64,000 nucleotides of DNA from Rhodococcoides trifolii (lineage in GTDB: Bacteria; Actinomycetota; Actinomycetes; Mycobacteriales; Mycobacteriaceae), in assembly GCF_014635345.1 (NCBI RefSeq), contig NZ_BMCU01000002.1, forward strand, positions 744,001 to 808,000, written 5' to 3'. This document shows positions 48,962 through 57,997 of this stretch, in pieces. Within the stretch, counting starts at the first letter, position 1. Each line of letters begins with the position of its first letter. Both the position numbers and the translations under genes were made by a program. Under the pieces are notes generated by a model. It searched no databases. It was not told the DNA's origin and saw only the letters and a list, made by a program, of their open reading frames with translations.

Positions 48962-49851
48962 GCGACTGTCTCCTTCTTGTTCGTGGTGCTGCTGACAACC
49001 AACTGCTGCAGTGACACCGGTTCGAGTTCGAGTCCGAGCGAGCGGGCACGCGACCGTTCGAGCTCGCTGATGTGGCCCGTGATCGTCGCGCGGGCAAGGG
49101 ATCCCAGTTTCTCCCGATGCACGACGCCGTGGCCGGTAGTGAATTCGTCGACCCGCGTCGCCGGTCCCGAGACGCTGACCGTCCGACCGCGCAGATTGTC
49201 GGTCTCGTCGTCGAGGACGACGGTTCCGCGGTCGATCAGAACGACGTGTTCGATGAGGTCGCTCACCTCGTCGATGAGGTGTGTCGACAGGATGACGGTG
49301 CGGGGGTTCTCGGCGTAGTCCTCGAGCAGGCGATCGTAGAACATTTGCCGGCTGGCGGCATCGAGACCGAGGTAGGGCTCGTCGAAGAACGTCAGCGGCG
49401 CGCGCGATGCCAATCCGATGATCACGCCGAGCGCCGAAGTCATTCCGCGGGAGAGCTTCTTGACCTTGCGCGACGTCGGCAGGTCGAAGTCGTCGAGCAG
49501 CAGCTCGGCGAAGTCGTTGTCCCACCGCGGAAGTAGTCTCGCCGCTGCGGTCAGTACGTGCTTCACCCTGAAGTCGTCCGGATAGCGCTGACTCTCCTTG
49601 ATGAAGCAGACGTTGCTCAGTGTCCCCGCATTCTCGTAGGGGGAGTGCCCGAACACCTCGACGGTTCCCGAATCGGCCCACGACTGGCCGGTGAGAATTT
49701 GCATGATGGTGGTCTTGCCGGCACCGTTGCGGCCCAGCAGGCCGTAGATGCGATTCTCCTCGATGTCGAAGCTGACGTCGTCCAACGCAGTCACGTCACC
49801 GAATCGCTTGTGCGCGTTGCGTACAGAGGCAACTACTCGTGTGTCGGTCAT
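48958..49851 (-). CDS. ABC transporter ATP-binding protein
   Basis: A 297-residue ATPase. Walker A is GLLGRNGAGKTT (about residues 38-49), the signature motif is KLSRGMTSALG rather than the usual LSGGQ form, Walker B is LTFFDEPYLGLD, and the H-loop is LSTHLIDE. The C-terminal 80 residues are a variable accessory part. It drives the adjacent membrane subunit and is likely an exporter ATPase. The gene overlaps the GntR regulator gene by four bases. Confidence 0.92.
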   Translation of the reverse strand: MTDTRVVASVRNAHKRFGDVTALDDVSFDIEENRIYGLLGRNGAGKTTIMQILTGQSWADSGTVEVFGHSPYENAGTLSNVCFIKESQRYPDDFRVKHVLTAAARLLPRWDNDFAELLLDDFDLPTSRKVKKLSRGMTSALGVIIGLASRAPLTFFDEPYLGLDAASRQMFYDRLLEDYAENPRTVILSTHLIDEVSDLIEHVVLIDRGTVVLDDETDNLRGRTVSVSGPATRVDEFTTGHGVVHREKLGSLARATITGHISELERSRARSLGLELEPVSLQQLVVSSTTNKKETVA

Positions 49852-50207
49852 TGTTCGTCCTCCCAGGCGTCGATAAGTTTCTTGAGCTCTTCGGTGGTGA
49901 TGCCGAGCTTCTCGGCTTCCGCGATCAATGGCCGGACGTACTGCTCGGAGAAGCTCTCGCTCCGGCGGTAGCGCAGGGCATCTCGCGATCCGGTGGTCAC
50001 GAACATGCCGATGCCACGTTTCTTGTAGACAATGCCGTCGGCGACCAGTTGGTTCAGGCCCTTGCCGGCGGTGGCCGGGTTGATGCGGTGGAACGCGGCC
50101 AGTTCGTTGGTCGACGGCACCCGAGACTCCTCGGGGAGCGTCCCGTCGATGATCTGGTTCTCGAGCATCTCGGCGATCTGCAGAAACAGGGGCCGGTCGT
50201 CATCCAT
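49848..50207 (-). CDS. GntR-family repressor of the YtrA type
   Basis: A 119-residue regulator with an N-terminal winged helix (LFLQIAEMLENQIIDGTLPE, RVPSTNELAAFHRINPATAG) and a short all-helical C-terminus rather than a large ligand domain, which is diagnostic of the YtrA subfamily. Members usually repress the ABC operon in which they are encoded. The 113-base region upstream contains an imperfect inverted repeat that is a good candidate for its own operator. Confidence 0.9.
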   Translation of the reverse strand: MDDDRPLFLQIAEMLENQIIDGTLPEESRVPSTNELAAFHRINPATAGKGLNQLVADGIVYKKRGIGMFVTTGSRDALRYRRSESFSEQYVRPLIAEAEKLGITTEELKKLIDAWEDEQ

Positions 50208-50230
50208 TCACGTCACCAGCTCTGCAAGCT

Positions 50231-50266
50231 AGTTGGTTACTTGGTTCATCACTCATGTAACTAACC
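50231..50266. promoter_or_regulatory. Candidate YtrA-type operator upstream of the GntR/ABC operon
   Basis: AGTTGGTTAC at 50231-50240 and GTAACTAACC at 50257-50266 form an inverted repeat with 8 of 10 matching positions. The sequence between them is AT-rich for this genome. It lies 24 bases upstream of the regulator's ATG on the minus strand, as expected for autoregulation. Confidence 0.6.
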
Positions 50267-50306
50267 ATAGGACCGATTGTGCGTCAACGCAAGAGGTCGC
50301 GTGGCG

Positions 50307-50312
50307 TAGCCT
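50307..50312 (+). promoter_or_regulatory. Candidate -10 box TAGCCT for a leaderless hydrolase gene
   Basis: TAGCCT ends 8 bases before the ATG at 50321, with no ribosome binding site. Confidence 0.4.
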
Positions 50313-50320
50313 TTTCCGCC

Positions 50321-50836
50321 ATGACGGAGCAGACGGTGCCGGTACGTGTGGGGGGTCCTGCCAAGGGGGACGCGGTGTTGCTCATCCCGGGGGCGGACGA
50401 CTCACCGGACGTGTGGGACGCCGTCGCCGAGCGACTGCACAATTCCGAGCTCAGGACCGTCTCGATCGACTCCGTCGCCGGGCTCACCGACGCGGACGTA
50501 CTGGCGGTCCTGGACGAATTGTCGATCCCCTGGGTCAACCTCGTCGGTAATCGTGAGGGCGCCGACATCGCGTGGTCTCTTGCCGCCCGCACCTTCGGCC
50601 GCGTCGTCAGCCTGGTCGCGATTGACAGTGGACATCCCGGCGCAGAGTGCCCGCCCGTCGAGGTGCGCACCACCGTGGTGGTGGCGGATCCAGCAATGCA
50701 GGCCGCCGCGAATGCCAGCTCCCGATGGGTCTACGGCGACTTCCGAATCGTGACGCTGGACTCGTGCGCCTCGGCGCCTCTGGACGCCGCTCCGTCCGTG
50801 GCGACGGAGATCGTCATGCGCACGAGTGCGTGGTGA
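50321..50836 (+). CDS. Small alpha/beta-hydrolase-like protein
   Basis: A 171-residue protein with an alpha/beta-hydrolase beginning (AVLLIPGADDSPDVWDAVAE and WVNLVGNREGADIAWSLA). The usual nucleophile elbow G-x-S-x-G reads G-N-R-E-G, so the catalytic Ser is missing. The lid and the C-terminal His part are very short. It may be a degenerate or non-catalytic member. It stands between the GntR gene (divergent) and mtr (convergent, 13 bases apart). Confidence 0.65.
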   Translation: MTEQTVPVRVGGPAKGDAVLLIPGADDSPDVWDAVAERLHNSELRTVSIDSVAGLTDADVLAVLDELSIPWVNLVGNREGADIAWSLAARTFGRVVSLVAIDSGHPGAECPPVEVRTTVVVADPAMQAAANASSRWVYGDFRIVTLDSCASAPLDAAPSVATEIVMRTSAW

Positions 50837-50849
50837 TGCGGGGCCGAAC

Positions 50850-52217
50850 CTAGATATCGAGTCCCAGCAACGCGTTCTCGACCACCTCGGGCAGGGCCGG
50901 GTGAATCCAGTACTGACCATGAGCGACGTCGGACGCGGTCTGCCCGAAACTCATCGCCTGGATCAGCGGCTGAATGATCATCGACGCTTGGGCGCCGACG
51001 ATGTGAGCGCCGAGAAGGCGGCCGGTGCCGCGCTCGGCGATCACCTTGCAGAACCCCTCGTGATCCTCCATCGCCCAGCCGTAGGCGACGTCCGAGTAGT
51101 TCTGGACCTTGACGGTGATATCCGAGACTGAGTCGCGCGCCTCGTCCTCCGTCATACCCACCATGGCGACCTGAGGGTCACTGAAGACGGCCGATGGTAC
51201 GAAGCGGTGATCGATCGTCCGGAGCGCCCCATGGTTCAGCAAATTGTGCTGCACCACACGGGCTTCCGCGTTGGCGACGTGCTTGAGTTGGTAGGGCGAG
51301 GACACGTCGCCGAGTGCGAAGACGCCCTCGGCTGTGGTTCGTTGGTATTCGTCGACCTTCACCCGACCGTCGTCGTGCATCTCGACTCCCGCAGCGTCGA
51401 GGTTGAGTCCGTCGCCGTTGGGCCACCGTCCCGCTGCCACGAGAAGTGCGTCGCCGTGCACCTCGGACCCGTCGGACAGTGACACCACCACCTTCTCGCC
51501 CTCGGTCCGGGCGCCGACCGTGTTCACATGCAGGCGAACGTCCCACTTCTTCTGCGCAAGGTCGGTGAAGTGCTTCGAGGCCTCGGTGTCGAGGCCGCGC
51601 AGCAACGCGTCCTTGCGGGCGAGAATGGTCACCTGCGAGCCGAGGGCAGAGAAGATGTGTGCGAATTCCGCTGCGATGTAACCACTTCCGACGATCACCA
51701 GGCGCCCCGGGAGCTCCGGAAGGCGCATGATGTCGTCGTTGGTGTGGTACTTCACGCCGCTGTCGGCGATCACGTCGGGAATCACGGGCCGTGAACCGGC
51801 CGCGATGACGACCTGATCGGCCGTGACGACCTCGCCGGTTCCGGTGTCGATACGGCGTGGGCCGACGAAACTCGCGTGTCCGGAGTAGAGCGTGACGTTC
51901 GGGGAACCTTCGCGTCGGTACTTCTCCCCACCGACCGCGATGGGGTCGATGCGACCGAAGACGCGGTCCACGATGTCGGTCCACCTGACCCCGTCGATGT
52001 GCGAGTCGACTCCGTAGCGCGAGGACTTTCGGATCATCTCGGCCACCTCGGAGGCGTAGACGAACATCTTGGTCGGAATGCACCCGACATTGATGCAGGT
52101 GCCGCCGAACGTGCTCTCCTCGAAGATGGCCACCGACTTGTCCGCGAAACGGTGATCGACGATCGTGTTACCGGATCCGGATCCGATGATGGCGACGTCG
52201 TAGTGCTTCTCTGTCAT
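50850..52217 (-). CDS. mtr: Mycothione reductase
   Basis: A 455-residue flavin disulfide reductase that keeps mycothiol reduced using NADPH. The FAD site is [20 protein letters not shown], the redox pair is Cys41/Cys46 in [14 protein letters not shown], the NADPH site is [15 protein letters not shown], and the catalytic His-Glu pair is in [15 protein letters not shown]. The N-terminus GSGSGN rather than GxGxxG matches mycothione reductase and not lipoamide dehydrogenase. The gene overlaps the upstream hydrolase gene by an ATGA. Its presence places the organism among mycothiol-producing actinobacteria. Confidence 0.95.
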   Translation of the reverse strand: MTEKHYDVAIIGSGSGNTIVDHRFADKSVAIFEESTFGGTCINVGCIPTKMFVYASEVAEMIRKSSRYGVDSHIDGVRWTDIVDRVFGRIDPIAVGGEKYRREGSPNVTLYSGHASFVGPRRIDTGTGEVVTADQVVIAAGSRPVIPDVIADSGVKYHTNDDIMRLPELPGRLVIVGSGYIAAEFAHIFSALGSQVTILARKDALLRGLDTEASKHFTDLAQKKWDVRLHVNTVGARTEGEKVVVSLSDGSEVHGDALLVAAGRWPNGDGLNLDAAGVEMHDDGRVKVDEYQRTTAEGVFALGDVSSPYQLKHVANAEARVVQHNLLNHGALRTIDHRFVPSAVFSDPQVAMVGMTEDEARDSVSDITVKVQNYSDVAYGWAMEDHEGFCKVIAERGTGRLLGAHIVGAQASMIIQPLIQAMSFGQTASDVAHGQYWIHPALPEVVENALLGLDI

Positions 52218-53254
52218 GCGTCCGCTCTGATCTCTGCGTGTTCGCCACCGGAGTGGGTGGCGGTGGAGGAGGACTCGAACCAGTCGAGCCAGGAGTCGAG
52301 TTCGGCGAACGCTCGAGCGAGCGGTTCCTTCGTCGACAGGAACACGTCGTGACGGGCTCCCTCGACGGGAACGATGGTGCTGCGGTCGCCGAGACACCCT
52401 GCCCAGCGGGCAATCTGACGAACGTCGAGAACGGTGTCCGCCGCGTCCACCTCGGGAACGTACTTCTTCGAGAACCGGGTGACCTTGGACCGCAGGATCA
52501 GCGACGGCACGCCGATGTCCAGTCCGCGGTGCAACGCCGCGTGCCCGCGGCGAACGGCGCGGATCCATCCGAACTTGATGGGGAAACCGGCCAACGGCTT
52601 CCAGTCCATGTCGTAGTTCCACTCGCCCTTGGACCCGGCCGCGATACTGACGCCGTACGTGTCCAGACCGCCTCCCGGAACGGTGGCCGTGGGGCGAGCC
52701 TTGCCGATGACGTCGATGAAGGACGTGCCCACACTGCGAATGGCGGGTGGACCCTGCAGGTCGAACCACGGGCTGTTGAGAACCAGTCCGCGGATGCCTG
52801 CTGCGGCTGTTCCTCCGGGTGCTGCGTTCAGCCGGTCCAGCCACAGCGGAACGATCAGACCGCCGGTCGAGTGCGCCATGAACACGATCTCGGCGCTGCC
52901 GGTGTCGTCCCGGACGATCTCGAGGGCGCGACCGAGTTCCTGGTCGTAGAACGCGAGGTCGGTGGTGAAGTGCGGTGTCTGACCGGCGCGCAGCGAACGG
53001 CCGCACTTGCGCAGGTCGAGGGCGTAGAACCGATAGCCGCGCGCCGCCCAGTGCTCCGCGAGGTGCGCCTGGAAGAAGTAGTCGGTGAACCCGTGAACGT
53101 AGAGAACGACCTTGCCCGACGGAGCCGGGGTCCGATCGGGTCGGAATCGGACAAGAGTCGCTTCGGCGTTTCCCTCGCCGTCCGGGTCCGGTCCGAGGGG
53201 GATCGTCAGCTGCTCGTATCCGTCACCGAGTACGTCGGGCGTCCATGTAGTCAC
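52214..53254 (-). CDS. Alpha/beta hydrolase, monoacylglycerol-lipase-like (Rv2854 homologue)
   Basis: A 346-residue serine hydrolase. The oxyanion loop is [14 protein letters not shown], the nucleophile elbow is MAHSTGG, and the late Asp/His are likely in the region of VPEVDAADT and VEGARHDVF. The fold resembles lysophospholipase or monoacylglycerol lipase; the substrate is unknown. The GTG at 53254 is chosen because a TACGCT box lies 6 bases upstream and this gives the same length as Rv2854. It is operonic with mtr and divergent from mqo. Confidence 0.85.
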   Translation of the reverse strand: MTTWTPDVLGDGYEQLTIPLGPDPDGEGNAEATLVRFRPDRTPAPSGKVVLYVHGFTDYFFQAHLAEHWAARGYRFYALDLRKCGRSLRAGQTPHFTTDLAFYDQELGRALEIVRDDTGSAEIVFMAHSTGGLIVPLWLDRLNAAPGGTAAAGIRGLVLNSPWFDLQGPPAIRSVGTSFIDVIGKARPTATVPGGGLDTYGVSIAAGSKGEWNYDMDWKPLAGFPIKFGWIRAVRRGHAALHRGLDIGVPSLILRSKVTRFSKKYVPEVDAADTVLDVRQIARWAGCLGDRSTIVPVEGARHDVFLSTKEPLARAFAELDSWLDWFESSSTATHSGGEHAEIRADA

Positions 53255-53260
53255 ACTCAC

Positions 53261-53266
53261 AGCGTA
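53261..53266 (-). promoter_or_regulatory. Candidate -10 box TACGCT for the leaderless hydrolase-mtr operon
   Basis: Read on the minus strand, TACGCT ends 6 bases before the GTG at 53254. It overlaps one arm of the 14-base palindrome at 53264-53277, so a bound protein would block this promoter. Confidence 0.4.
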
Positions 53267-53277
53267 ATGCGCATTAC
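53264..53277. promoter_or_regulatory. Perfect 14-base palindrome between the hydrolase-mtr operon and mqo
   Basis: GTAATGCGCATTAC reads the same on both strands. It lies in the 92-base region between divergent starts and overlaps the predicted -10 box of the hydrolase gene. It is a strong candidate operator; the regulator is unknown. Confidence 0.65.
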
Positions 53278-53346
53278 TCGTCGGTTCGGAAGGGCACAAT
53301 CGGGTAAACGAATGCGGTGCCAATGAGGGCACCCAGGGACGTAAGG

Positions 53347-54900
53347 ATGTCGACTCCAGTGGCCGAACACGAGCTTTCGAAGCAATCCGCACCCGTCACG
53401 ACGGACGTCGTCCTAGTCGGGGCCGGAATCATGAGCGCGACTCTGGGCACCTTGCTACGGCAAGTCGAGCCCAACTGGTCCATTACCACCTTCGAGCGCC
53501 TCGACGCCGCTGCCGCCGAGAGCAGTGACCCCTGGAACAACGCCGGTACCGGTCACTCGGCACTGTGCGAGCTGAACTACACGCCGCAGAACAAGGACGG
53601 CAGCGTCGACATCAGCAAGGCGCTGAACGTCAACGAGCAGTTCCAGGTGTCACGTCAGTTCTGGACCTATGCGCTCGAGAACGGCGTGCTGTCCGATCCG
53701 AAGAACTTCATCAACCCCATACCGCACGTCAGCTTCGTGCACGGCGCCGAGAACGTGAAGTACCTGCGCGCGCGGTACGACGCGCTGGCCGGCAACCCGC
53801 TGTTCCCGGACATGGAGTACATCGACGACAAGGACGAGTTCAGCCGTCGCCTGCCCCTGATGGCCGCGGGTCGTGACTTCTCCGACCCGGTGGCCCTCAA
53901 CTGGAGCGACGGCGGCACCGACGTGGACTTCGGCGCGCTGACCAAGCAGCTGCTGAACTACGGAGCGGCCTCCGGCGGCACCATCCACTTCGGCCACGAG
54001 GTGCACGACATCTCCAAGCAGTCCAACGGAACGTGGACCCTCAAGGTCGAGAACCGCCGCACCGGTGAGACCCGCAAGGTCAACGCCAAGTTCGTTTTCG
54101 TCGGCGCGGGCGGAGGCGCTCTGCACCTGCTCCAGAAGTCGGGCATCAAGGAAGCCAAGGGATTCGGCGGATTTCCGGTGAGTGGGGAATGGCTGCGCTG
54201 CACCAACCCCGAGCTGATCAAGATGCACTCGGCCAAGGTCTACGGCAAGGCATCGGTCGGTGCGCCGCCGATGTCGGTCCCGCACCTCGACACCCGTGTG
54301 ATCGACGGCAAGCCCGGCCTGCTGTTCGGCCCGTACGCCGGTTGGTCGCCCAAGTTCCTCAAGAAAGGCAAGACGACCGATCTGTTCTCGTCGGTCAAGC
54401 CCGGAAATCTTCTTCCCATGCTGAACGTCGGAGTCACCGAGCTCTCTCTGGTGAAGTACTTGGTCACCGAACTCGCGCAGACCGAAGCCGATCGCATCGA
54501 GACGCTGGGTGAGTTCATGCCGACGGCCAAGGCCGAGGATTTCGAGTTCGTCACGGCCGGTCAGCGTGTCCAGGTCATCCGGCCGACGGGCAAGGGCGGC
54601 AAGCTCGAGTTCGGTACTGCCGTCATCAACGCGAGCGACGGCACCATCGCCGGATTGCTCGGCGCATCGCCCGGTGCGTCCACCGCGGTGCCGGCCATGC
54701 TCGACGTCATGAAGAAGTGCTTTGCCGACCGGTACGCGTCGTGGGAGCCCAAGCTGCGGGACATGGTTCCGTCGCTGGGCACCAAGCTCGCCGAGAATCC
54801 GAGCCTGTTCGAGGAGATCTGGGCGCGTACGTCGAGTGCTCTTCGACTCGATACGGCGACTCCTACGGCCGATCGGTTCGCACAGCCCGCGGCTGTGTGA
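53347..54900 (+). CDS. mqo: Malate:quinone oxidoreductase
   Basis: A 517-residue FAD enzyme that oxidises malate and passes electrons directly to the quinone pool, in parallel with complex I. The FAD site is [20 protein letters not shown]. Family blocks include [40 protein letters not shown] and [12 protein letters not shown]. The ATG at 53347 has AGGGA 7 bases upstream; earlier GTG and ATG codons (53317, 53323) would add up to ten residues. It begins a run of eight closely spaced plus-strand genes. Confidence 0.96.
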   Translation: MSTPVAEHELSKQSAPVTTDVVLVGAGIMSATLGTLLRQVEPNWSITTFERLDAAAAESSDPWNNAGTGHSALCELNYTPQNKDGSVDISKALNVNEQFQVSRQFWTYALENGVLSDPKNFINPIPHVSFVHGAENVKYLRARYDALAGNPLFPDMEYIDDKDEFSRRLPLMAAGRDFSDPVALNWSDGGTDVDFGALTKQLLNYGAASGGTIHFGHEVHDISKQSNGTWTLKVENRRTGETRKVNAKFVFVGAGGGALHLLQKSGIKEAKGFGGFPVSGEWLRCTNPELIKMHSAKVYGKASVGAPPMSVPHLDTRVIDGKPGLLFGPYAGWSPKFLKKGKTTDLFSSVKPGNLLPMLNVGVTELSLVKYLVTELAQTEADRIETLGEFMPTAKAEDFEFVTAGQRVQVIRPTGKGGKLEFGTAVINASDGTIAGLLGASPGASTAVPAMLDVMKKCFADRYASWEPKLRDMVPSLGTKLAENPSLFEEIWARTSSALRLDTATPTADRFAQPAAV

Positions 54901-54912
54901 TAGCAACACGAG

Positions 54913-55389
54913 ATGACGACAGCGACAGCAACTCTCAAACGATCATGGGCACTCGATCTGTCGAACCAGACTCTGTACGACCTTCTCAAACTCAGAGTCG
55001 AAGTGTTCGTCGTCGAGCAGGCATGCGCCTACCCCGAACTCGACGGTAAGGATCTGCTCTCCGACACCCGCCACTTCTGGCTCGAACGGGACGGCGAGAT
55101 GGTCTGCACCCTGCGCCTCCTCGAGGAGCACGACGACGGTGAGAAGTCCTTCCGCATCGGTCGGCTCTGCACGCAGCGCTCGGCCCGCGGCCAAGGCCAC
55201 ACGGTGCGCATCCTGCGGGCCGCTCTGGCGGAGGTCGGGTCCTCGCCGTGCCGCATCAACGCGCAGAGCTACCTGGTCGACATGTATCGCAAGCACGGGT
55301 TCGAGCCGGACGGTCAGGAAGTCCTCGAAGACGGTATTCCGCACACGCCGATGCGCCGCGGAGGCGGTACGCCAGCCCAGAACGGGTGA
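54913..55389 (+). CDS. ElaA-type GNAT acetyltransferase
   Basis: A 158-residue N-acetyltransferase of the ElaA group. LYDLLKLRVEVFVVEQACAYPELDGKD is the family N-terminus (shown in part: LRVEVFVVEQACAYPE), the acetyl-CoA loop is IGRLCTQRSARGQGHTVRI, and INAQSYLVDMYRKHGF closes the fold. The substrate is unknown. It lies 12 bases after mqo, the same pairing as Rv2852c-Rv2851c in M. tuberculosis. Confidence 0.9.
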   Translation: MTTATATLKRSWALDLSNQTLYDLLKLRVEVFVVEQACAYPELDGKDLLSDTRHFWLERDGEMVCTLRLLEEHDDGEKSFRIGRLCTQRSARGQGHTVRILRAALAEVGSSPCRINAQSYLVDMYRKHGFEPDGQEVLEDGIPHTPMRRGGGTPAQNG

Positions 55390-55403
55390 GATAGCCGTTC
55401 GAC

Positions 55404-55409
55404 TAGTGT
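55404..55409 (+). promoter_or_regulatory. Candidate -10 box TAGTGT for a leaderless chelatase gene
   Basis: TAGTGT ends 7 bases before the GTG at 55417, inside the 27-base gap after the GNAT gene. It suggests an internal promoter for the cobalamin genes. Confidence 0.45.
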
Positions 55410-55416
55410 TGACACG

Positions 55417-57363
55417 GTGTCTTCTCCTGCCAGTACGTCCCTGCACAATTCGGGAGTAGAGCAGCCCGCCGGCTACCCGTTCAGCGCCATCGTGGGACAG
55501 GACAAGCTCCGTCTCGCCTTGGTGCTGTGCGCGGTACACACCGGGATCGGTGGGGTCCTGGTTCGAGGTGAGAAGGGCACCGCGAAGTCGACCGTGGTGC
55601 GTGCTCTCGCGGCGCTGCTGCCCCCGGTCGACGACGAGAACGGCTCGCGCCCGGCTCGATTGGTGGAACTTCCTGTGGGAGCGACCGAAGACCGAGTCAT
55701 CGGGTCGATCGATCTCGAGAAGATCCTTCGAGACGGGGAGCGGGCCTTTCAACCCGGCCTCTTGGCCTCGGCGCACCGAGGGGTTCTCTACGTCGACGAG
55801 GTGAATCTGCTCCACGACCACCTCGTCGACCTTCTGCTCGACGCGGCTGCGATGGGACGTGTTCACGTCGAACGAGACGGCGTGTCCCATTCCCACGCAG
55901 CGCGTTTCGTCCTGGTGGGCACCATGAACCCGGAAGAAGGCGAACTGCGCCCGCAGTTGCTGGACCGTTTCGGATTGGCCGTCGACGTCACTGCTTCCCG
56001 TGACGTCGACGTCCGCATGGAAGTGGTCCGCCGCCGCCTCGACTACGAGCGTGACTCCGCGTCGTTCGCCGCCGGGTACGCAGCGGAGGACGCCGAGGTG
56101 GCTGCCGGAATTGCCGCTGCGCGTGAGCGTCTGGACGGCGTGGTCCTTCCCGAGACGGAGTTGCGACGAATCGCCGCACTCTGCGCGGCATTCGACGTCG
56201 ACGGCATGCGCGGTGATCTCGTCGTCGCGCGCACCGCCACCGCCCACGCGGCACTGCGCGGCGCCACCGAAGTCACCGAGGACGACGTGCGCGTGGCCGC
56301 CGAACTGGCGCTGCCGCACCGGCGACGACGCGACCCGTTCGACGCTCCCGGCCTGGACGACGGCGAGCTCGACGAGAAGATGGAACAGGCAGCGGCGCAG
56401 GCGGACCCACCCGCCGACGAGTCCGACCCCGGCCCGGACGATGACCCGGACGACGACCCGGACGACGACCCGGACGGCGGACAGACGCCCCCGAGCGATC
56501 CCGGCGAGCCCACACCGCCCGACGACTCCGCGGATTCACCGCCGGCCCCTTCGCCGGGAAACTCGTCCTCGACACCCGGCCGGGAGTTCGGCGCCCGGCT
56601 GCTGCAGGTACCGGGCGTCGGCGACGGCGCCCCGGGACGGCGTTCGCGTTCGCGCGGCGCATCGGGGCGGGTTGTGCGCTCTACCGCGTTCAGCGGCAAC
56701 GGTATTCATCTGGTGGGCACCCTGCTCGCCGCAGCCGAGAAGCACGCGGAACGAGGTGGGTCGCGCGTCCGCATCGACGGCCGCGACCTACGCGGTGTCG
56801 TTCGCGAGGGCCGCGAGGGCAACCTGGTGGTGTTCCTCGTCGACGCATCCGGATCGATGGCGGCGCGGGACCGGTTGTCCGCGGTGACCGGGGCCGTCGT
56901 GTCCCTGCTGCGCGACGCGTATCAACGTCGAGACAAGGTCGCCGTGGTCACCATGCGCGGGAGCGATGCCGACGTGGTGCTGCCTCCGACGTCGTCGATC
57001 GACATCGCGGTCCGCAGGCTCGACGATCTCAAGACCGGTGGTCGCACCCCCCTCGCTCAGGGATTCCTGCGTACCCGCGAACTGGTGCTTCGCGAGCGCG
57101 CGCGCGATCCTCAGCGGCGTGCACTCGTGGTGGTCCTGACCGACGGGCGGGCCACGGGCGGAACCGATCCCGTCGGGCGGGCGAAGATCGCGGCGTCGCG
57201 CCTCGTCGCCGAGTCGGTGGCGTCCGTGGTGGTCGACTGCGAGAGCGGCATGATCCGACTCGGCCTCGCCAAGGACATGGCGACCGCTCTCCGCGCGGCG
57301 TACGTGTCGCTTCCCGAATTGTCCTCCTCACAGGTGGCCGGCGTCGTCCGCGCCGCCGCGTGA
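55417..57363 (+). CDS. Fused ChlI-ChlD metal-chelatase subunit (Rv2850c-like)
   Basis: A 648-residue fusion. The AAA+ ChlI/BchI part has Walker [10 protein letters not shown] at about residues 51-59 and Walker [12 protein letters not shown] strongly acidic Asp/Pro linker with repeated DDDP units lies at about 325-390. The C-terminal VWA domain begins near residue 470 with the MIDAS motif DASGSMAA. Such proteins power metal insertion into tetrapyrroles. Since it is next to cobO, insertion of cobalt with an absent CobN-type subunit is more likely than magnesium for chlorophyll. It starts at a GTG behind a -10-like box. Confidence 0.88.
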   Translation: MSSPASTSLHNSGVEQPAGYPFSAIVGQDKLRLALVLCAVHTGIGGVLVRGEKGTAKSTVVRALAALLPPVDDENGSRPARLVELPVGATEDRVIGSIDLEKILRDGERAFQPGLLASAHRGVLYVDEVNLLHDHLVDLLLDAAAMGRVHVERDGVSHSHAARFVLVGTMNPEEGELRPQLLDRFGLAVDVTASRDVDVRMEVVRRRLDYERDSASFAAGYAAEDAEVAAGIAAARERLDGVVLPETELRRIAALCAAFDVDGMRGDLVVARTATAHAALRGATEVTEDDVRVAAELALPHRRRRDPFDAPGLDDGELDEKMEQAAAQADPPADESDPGPDDDPDDDPDDDPDGGQTPPSDPGEPTPPDDSADSPPAPSPGNSSSTPGREFGARLLQVPGVGDGAPGRRSRSRGASGRVVRSTAFSGNGIHLVGTLLAAAEKHAERGGSRVRIDGRDLRGVVREGREGNLVVFLVDASGSMAARDRLSAVTGAVVSLLRDAYQRRDKVAVVTMRGSDADVVLPPTSSIDIAVRRLDDLKTGGRTPLAQGFLRTRELVLRERARDPQRRALVVVLTDGRATGGTDPVGRAKIAASRLVAESVASVVVDCESGMIRLGLAKDMATALRAAYVSLPELSSSQVAGVVRAAA

Positions 57364-57370
57364 ACGGAGA

Positions 57371-57997
57371 ATGACAGTGCCACAAGGAGTTCCGGTCGAG
57401 GGAAGCATCCCGGACGACGGACTGACCACCCGTCAACGACGCAATCTGCCGATCCTCGCGGTCCACACCGGTGTCGGTAAGGGAAAGTCCACAGCCGCGT
57501 TCGGTATGGCGCTGCGCGCGTGGAACCAGGGCTTCGACGTGGGGGTGTTCCAGTTCGTCAAGAGCGCCAAATGGAAGGTCGGCGAGGAGTCCGTCTTCCA
57601 GTCGCTCGGCGAACTGCACGAGAAGGACGGGACCGGCGGAGCCGTCGAATGGCACAAGATGGGTTCTGGTTGGTCCTGGACGCGCAAACGTGGCGGCGAG
57701 ACCGATCATGCGGCCGACGCACTCGACGGGTGGCGTGAGATCGCCCGGCGGCTGCGCGATCAGACCCACCGCTTCTACGTGCTGGACGAGTTCACCTACC
57801 CGCTCAAGTGGGGGTGGGTGGACGTCGACGAGGTCGTGGAGACGCTGCGCACCCGGCCGGGTAATCAGCACGTCGTCATCACCGGTCGCGATGCCCCGCA
57901 GGCTCTCGTCGAGGCGGCGGACCTGGTGACCGAGATGACCAAGGTGCGGCATCCGATGGACGCCGGCCGCAAGGGTCAGCGCGGGATCGAATGGTAG
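57371..57997 (+). CDS. cobO: Cob(I)yrinic acid a,c-diamide adenosyltransferase
   Basis: A 208-residue CobA/CobO-type enzyme that attaches the adenosyl group to the cobalt of the corrin. The P-loop is GVGKGKST at residues 34-41, and QFVKSAKWKVGEE and YVLDEFTYPLKWGWVD are family-typical. It starts 7 bases after the chelatase and overlaps the cobB start by 7 bases. The order chelatase-cobO-cobB-cysG matches Rv2850c-Rv2847c apart from two inserted genes. Confidence 0.95.
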   Translation: MTVPQGVPVEGSIPDDGLTTRQRRNLPILAVHTGVGKGKSTAAFGMALRAWNQGFDVGVFQFVKSAKWKVGEESVFQSLGELHEKDGTGGAVEWHKMGSGWSWTRKRGGETDHAADALDGWREIARRLRDQTHRFYVLDEFTYPLKWGWVDVDEVVETLRTRPGNQHVVITGRDAPQALVEAADLVTEMTKVRHPMDAGRKGQRGIEW

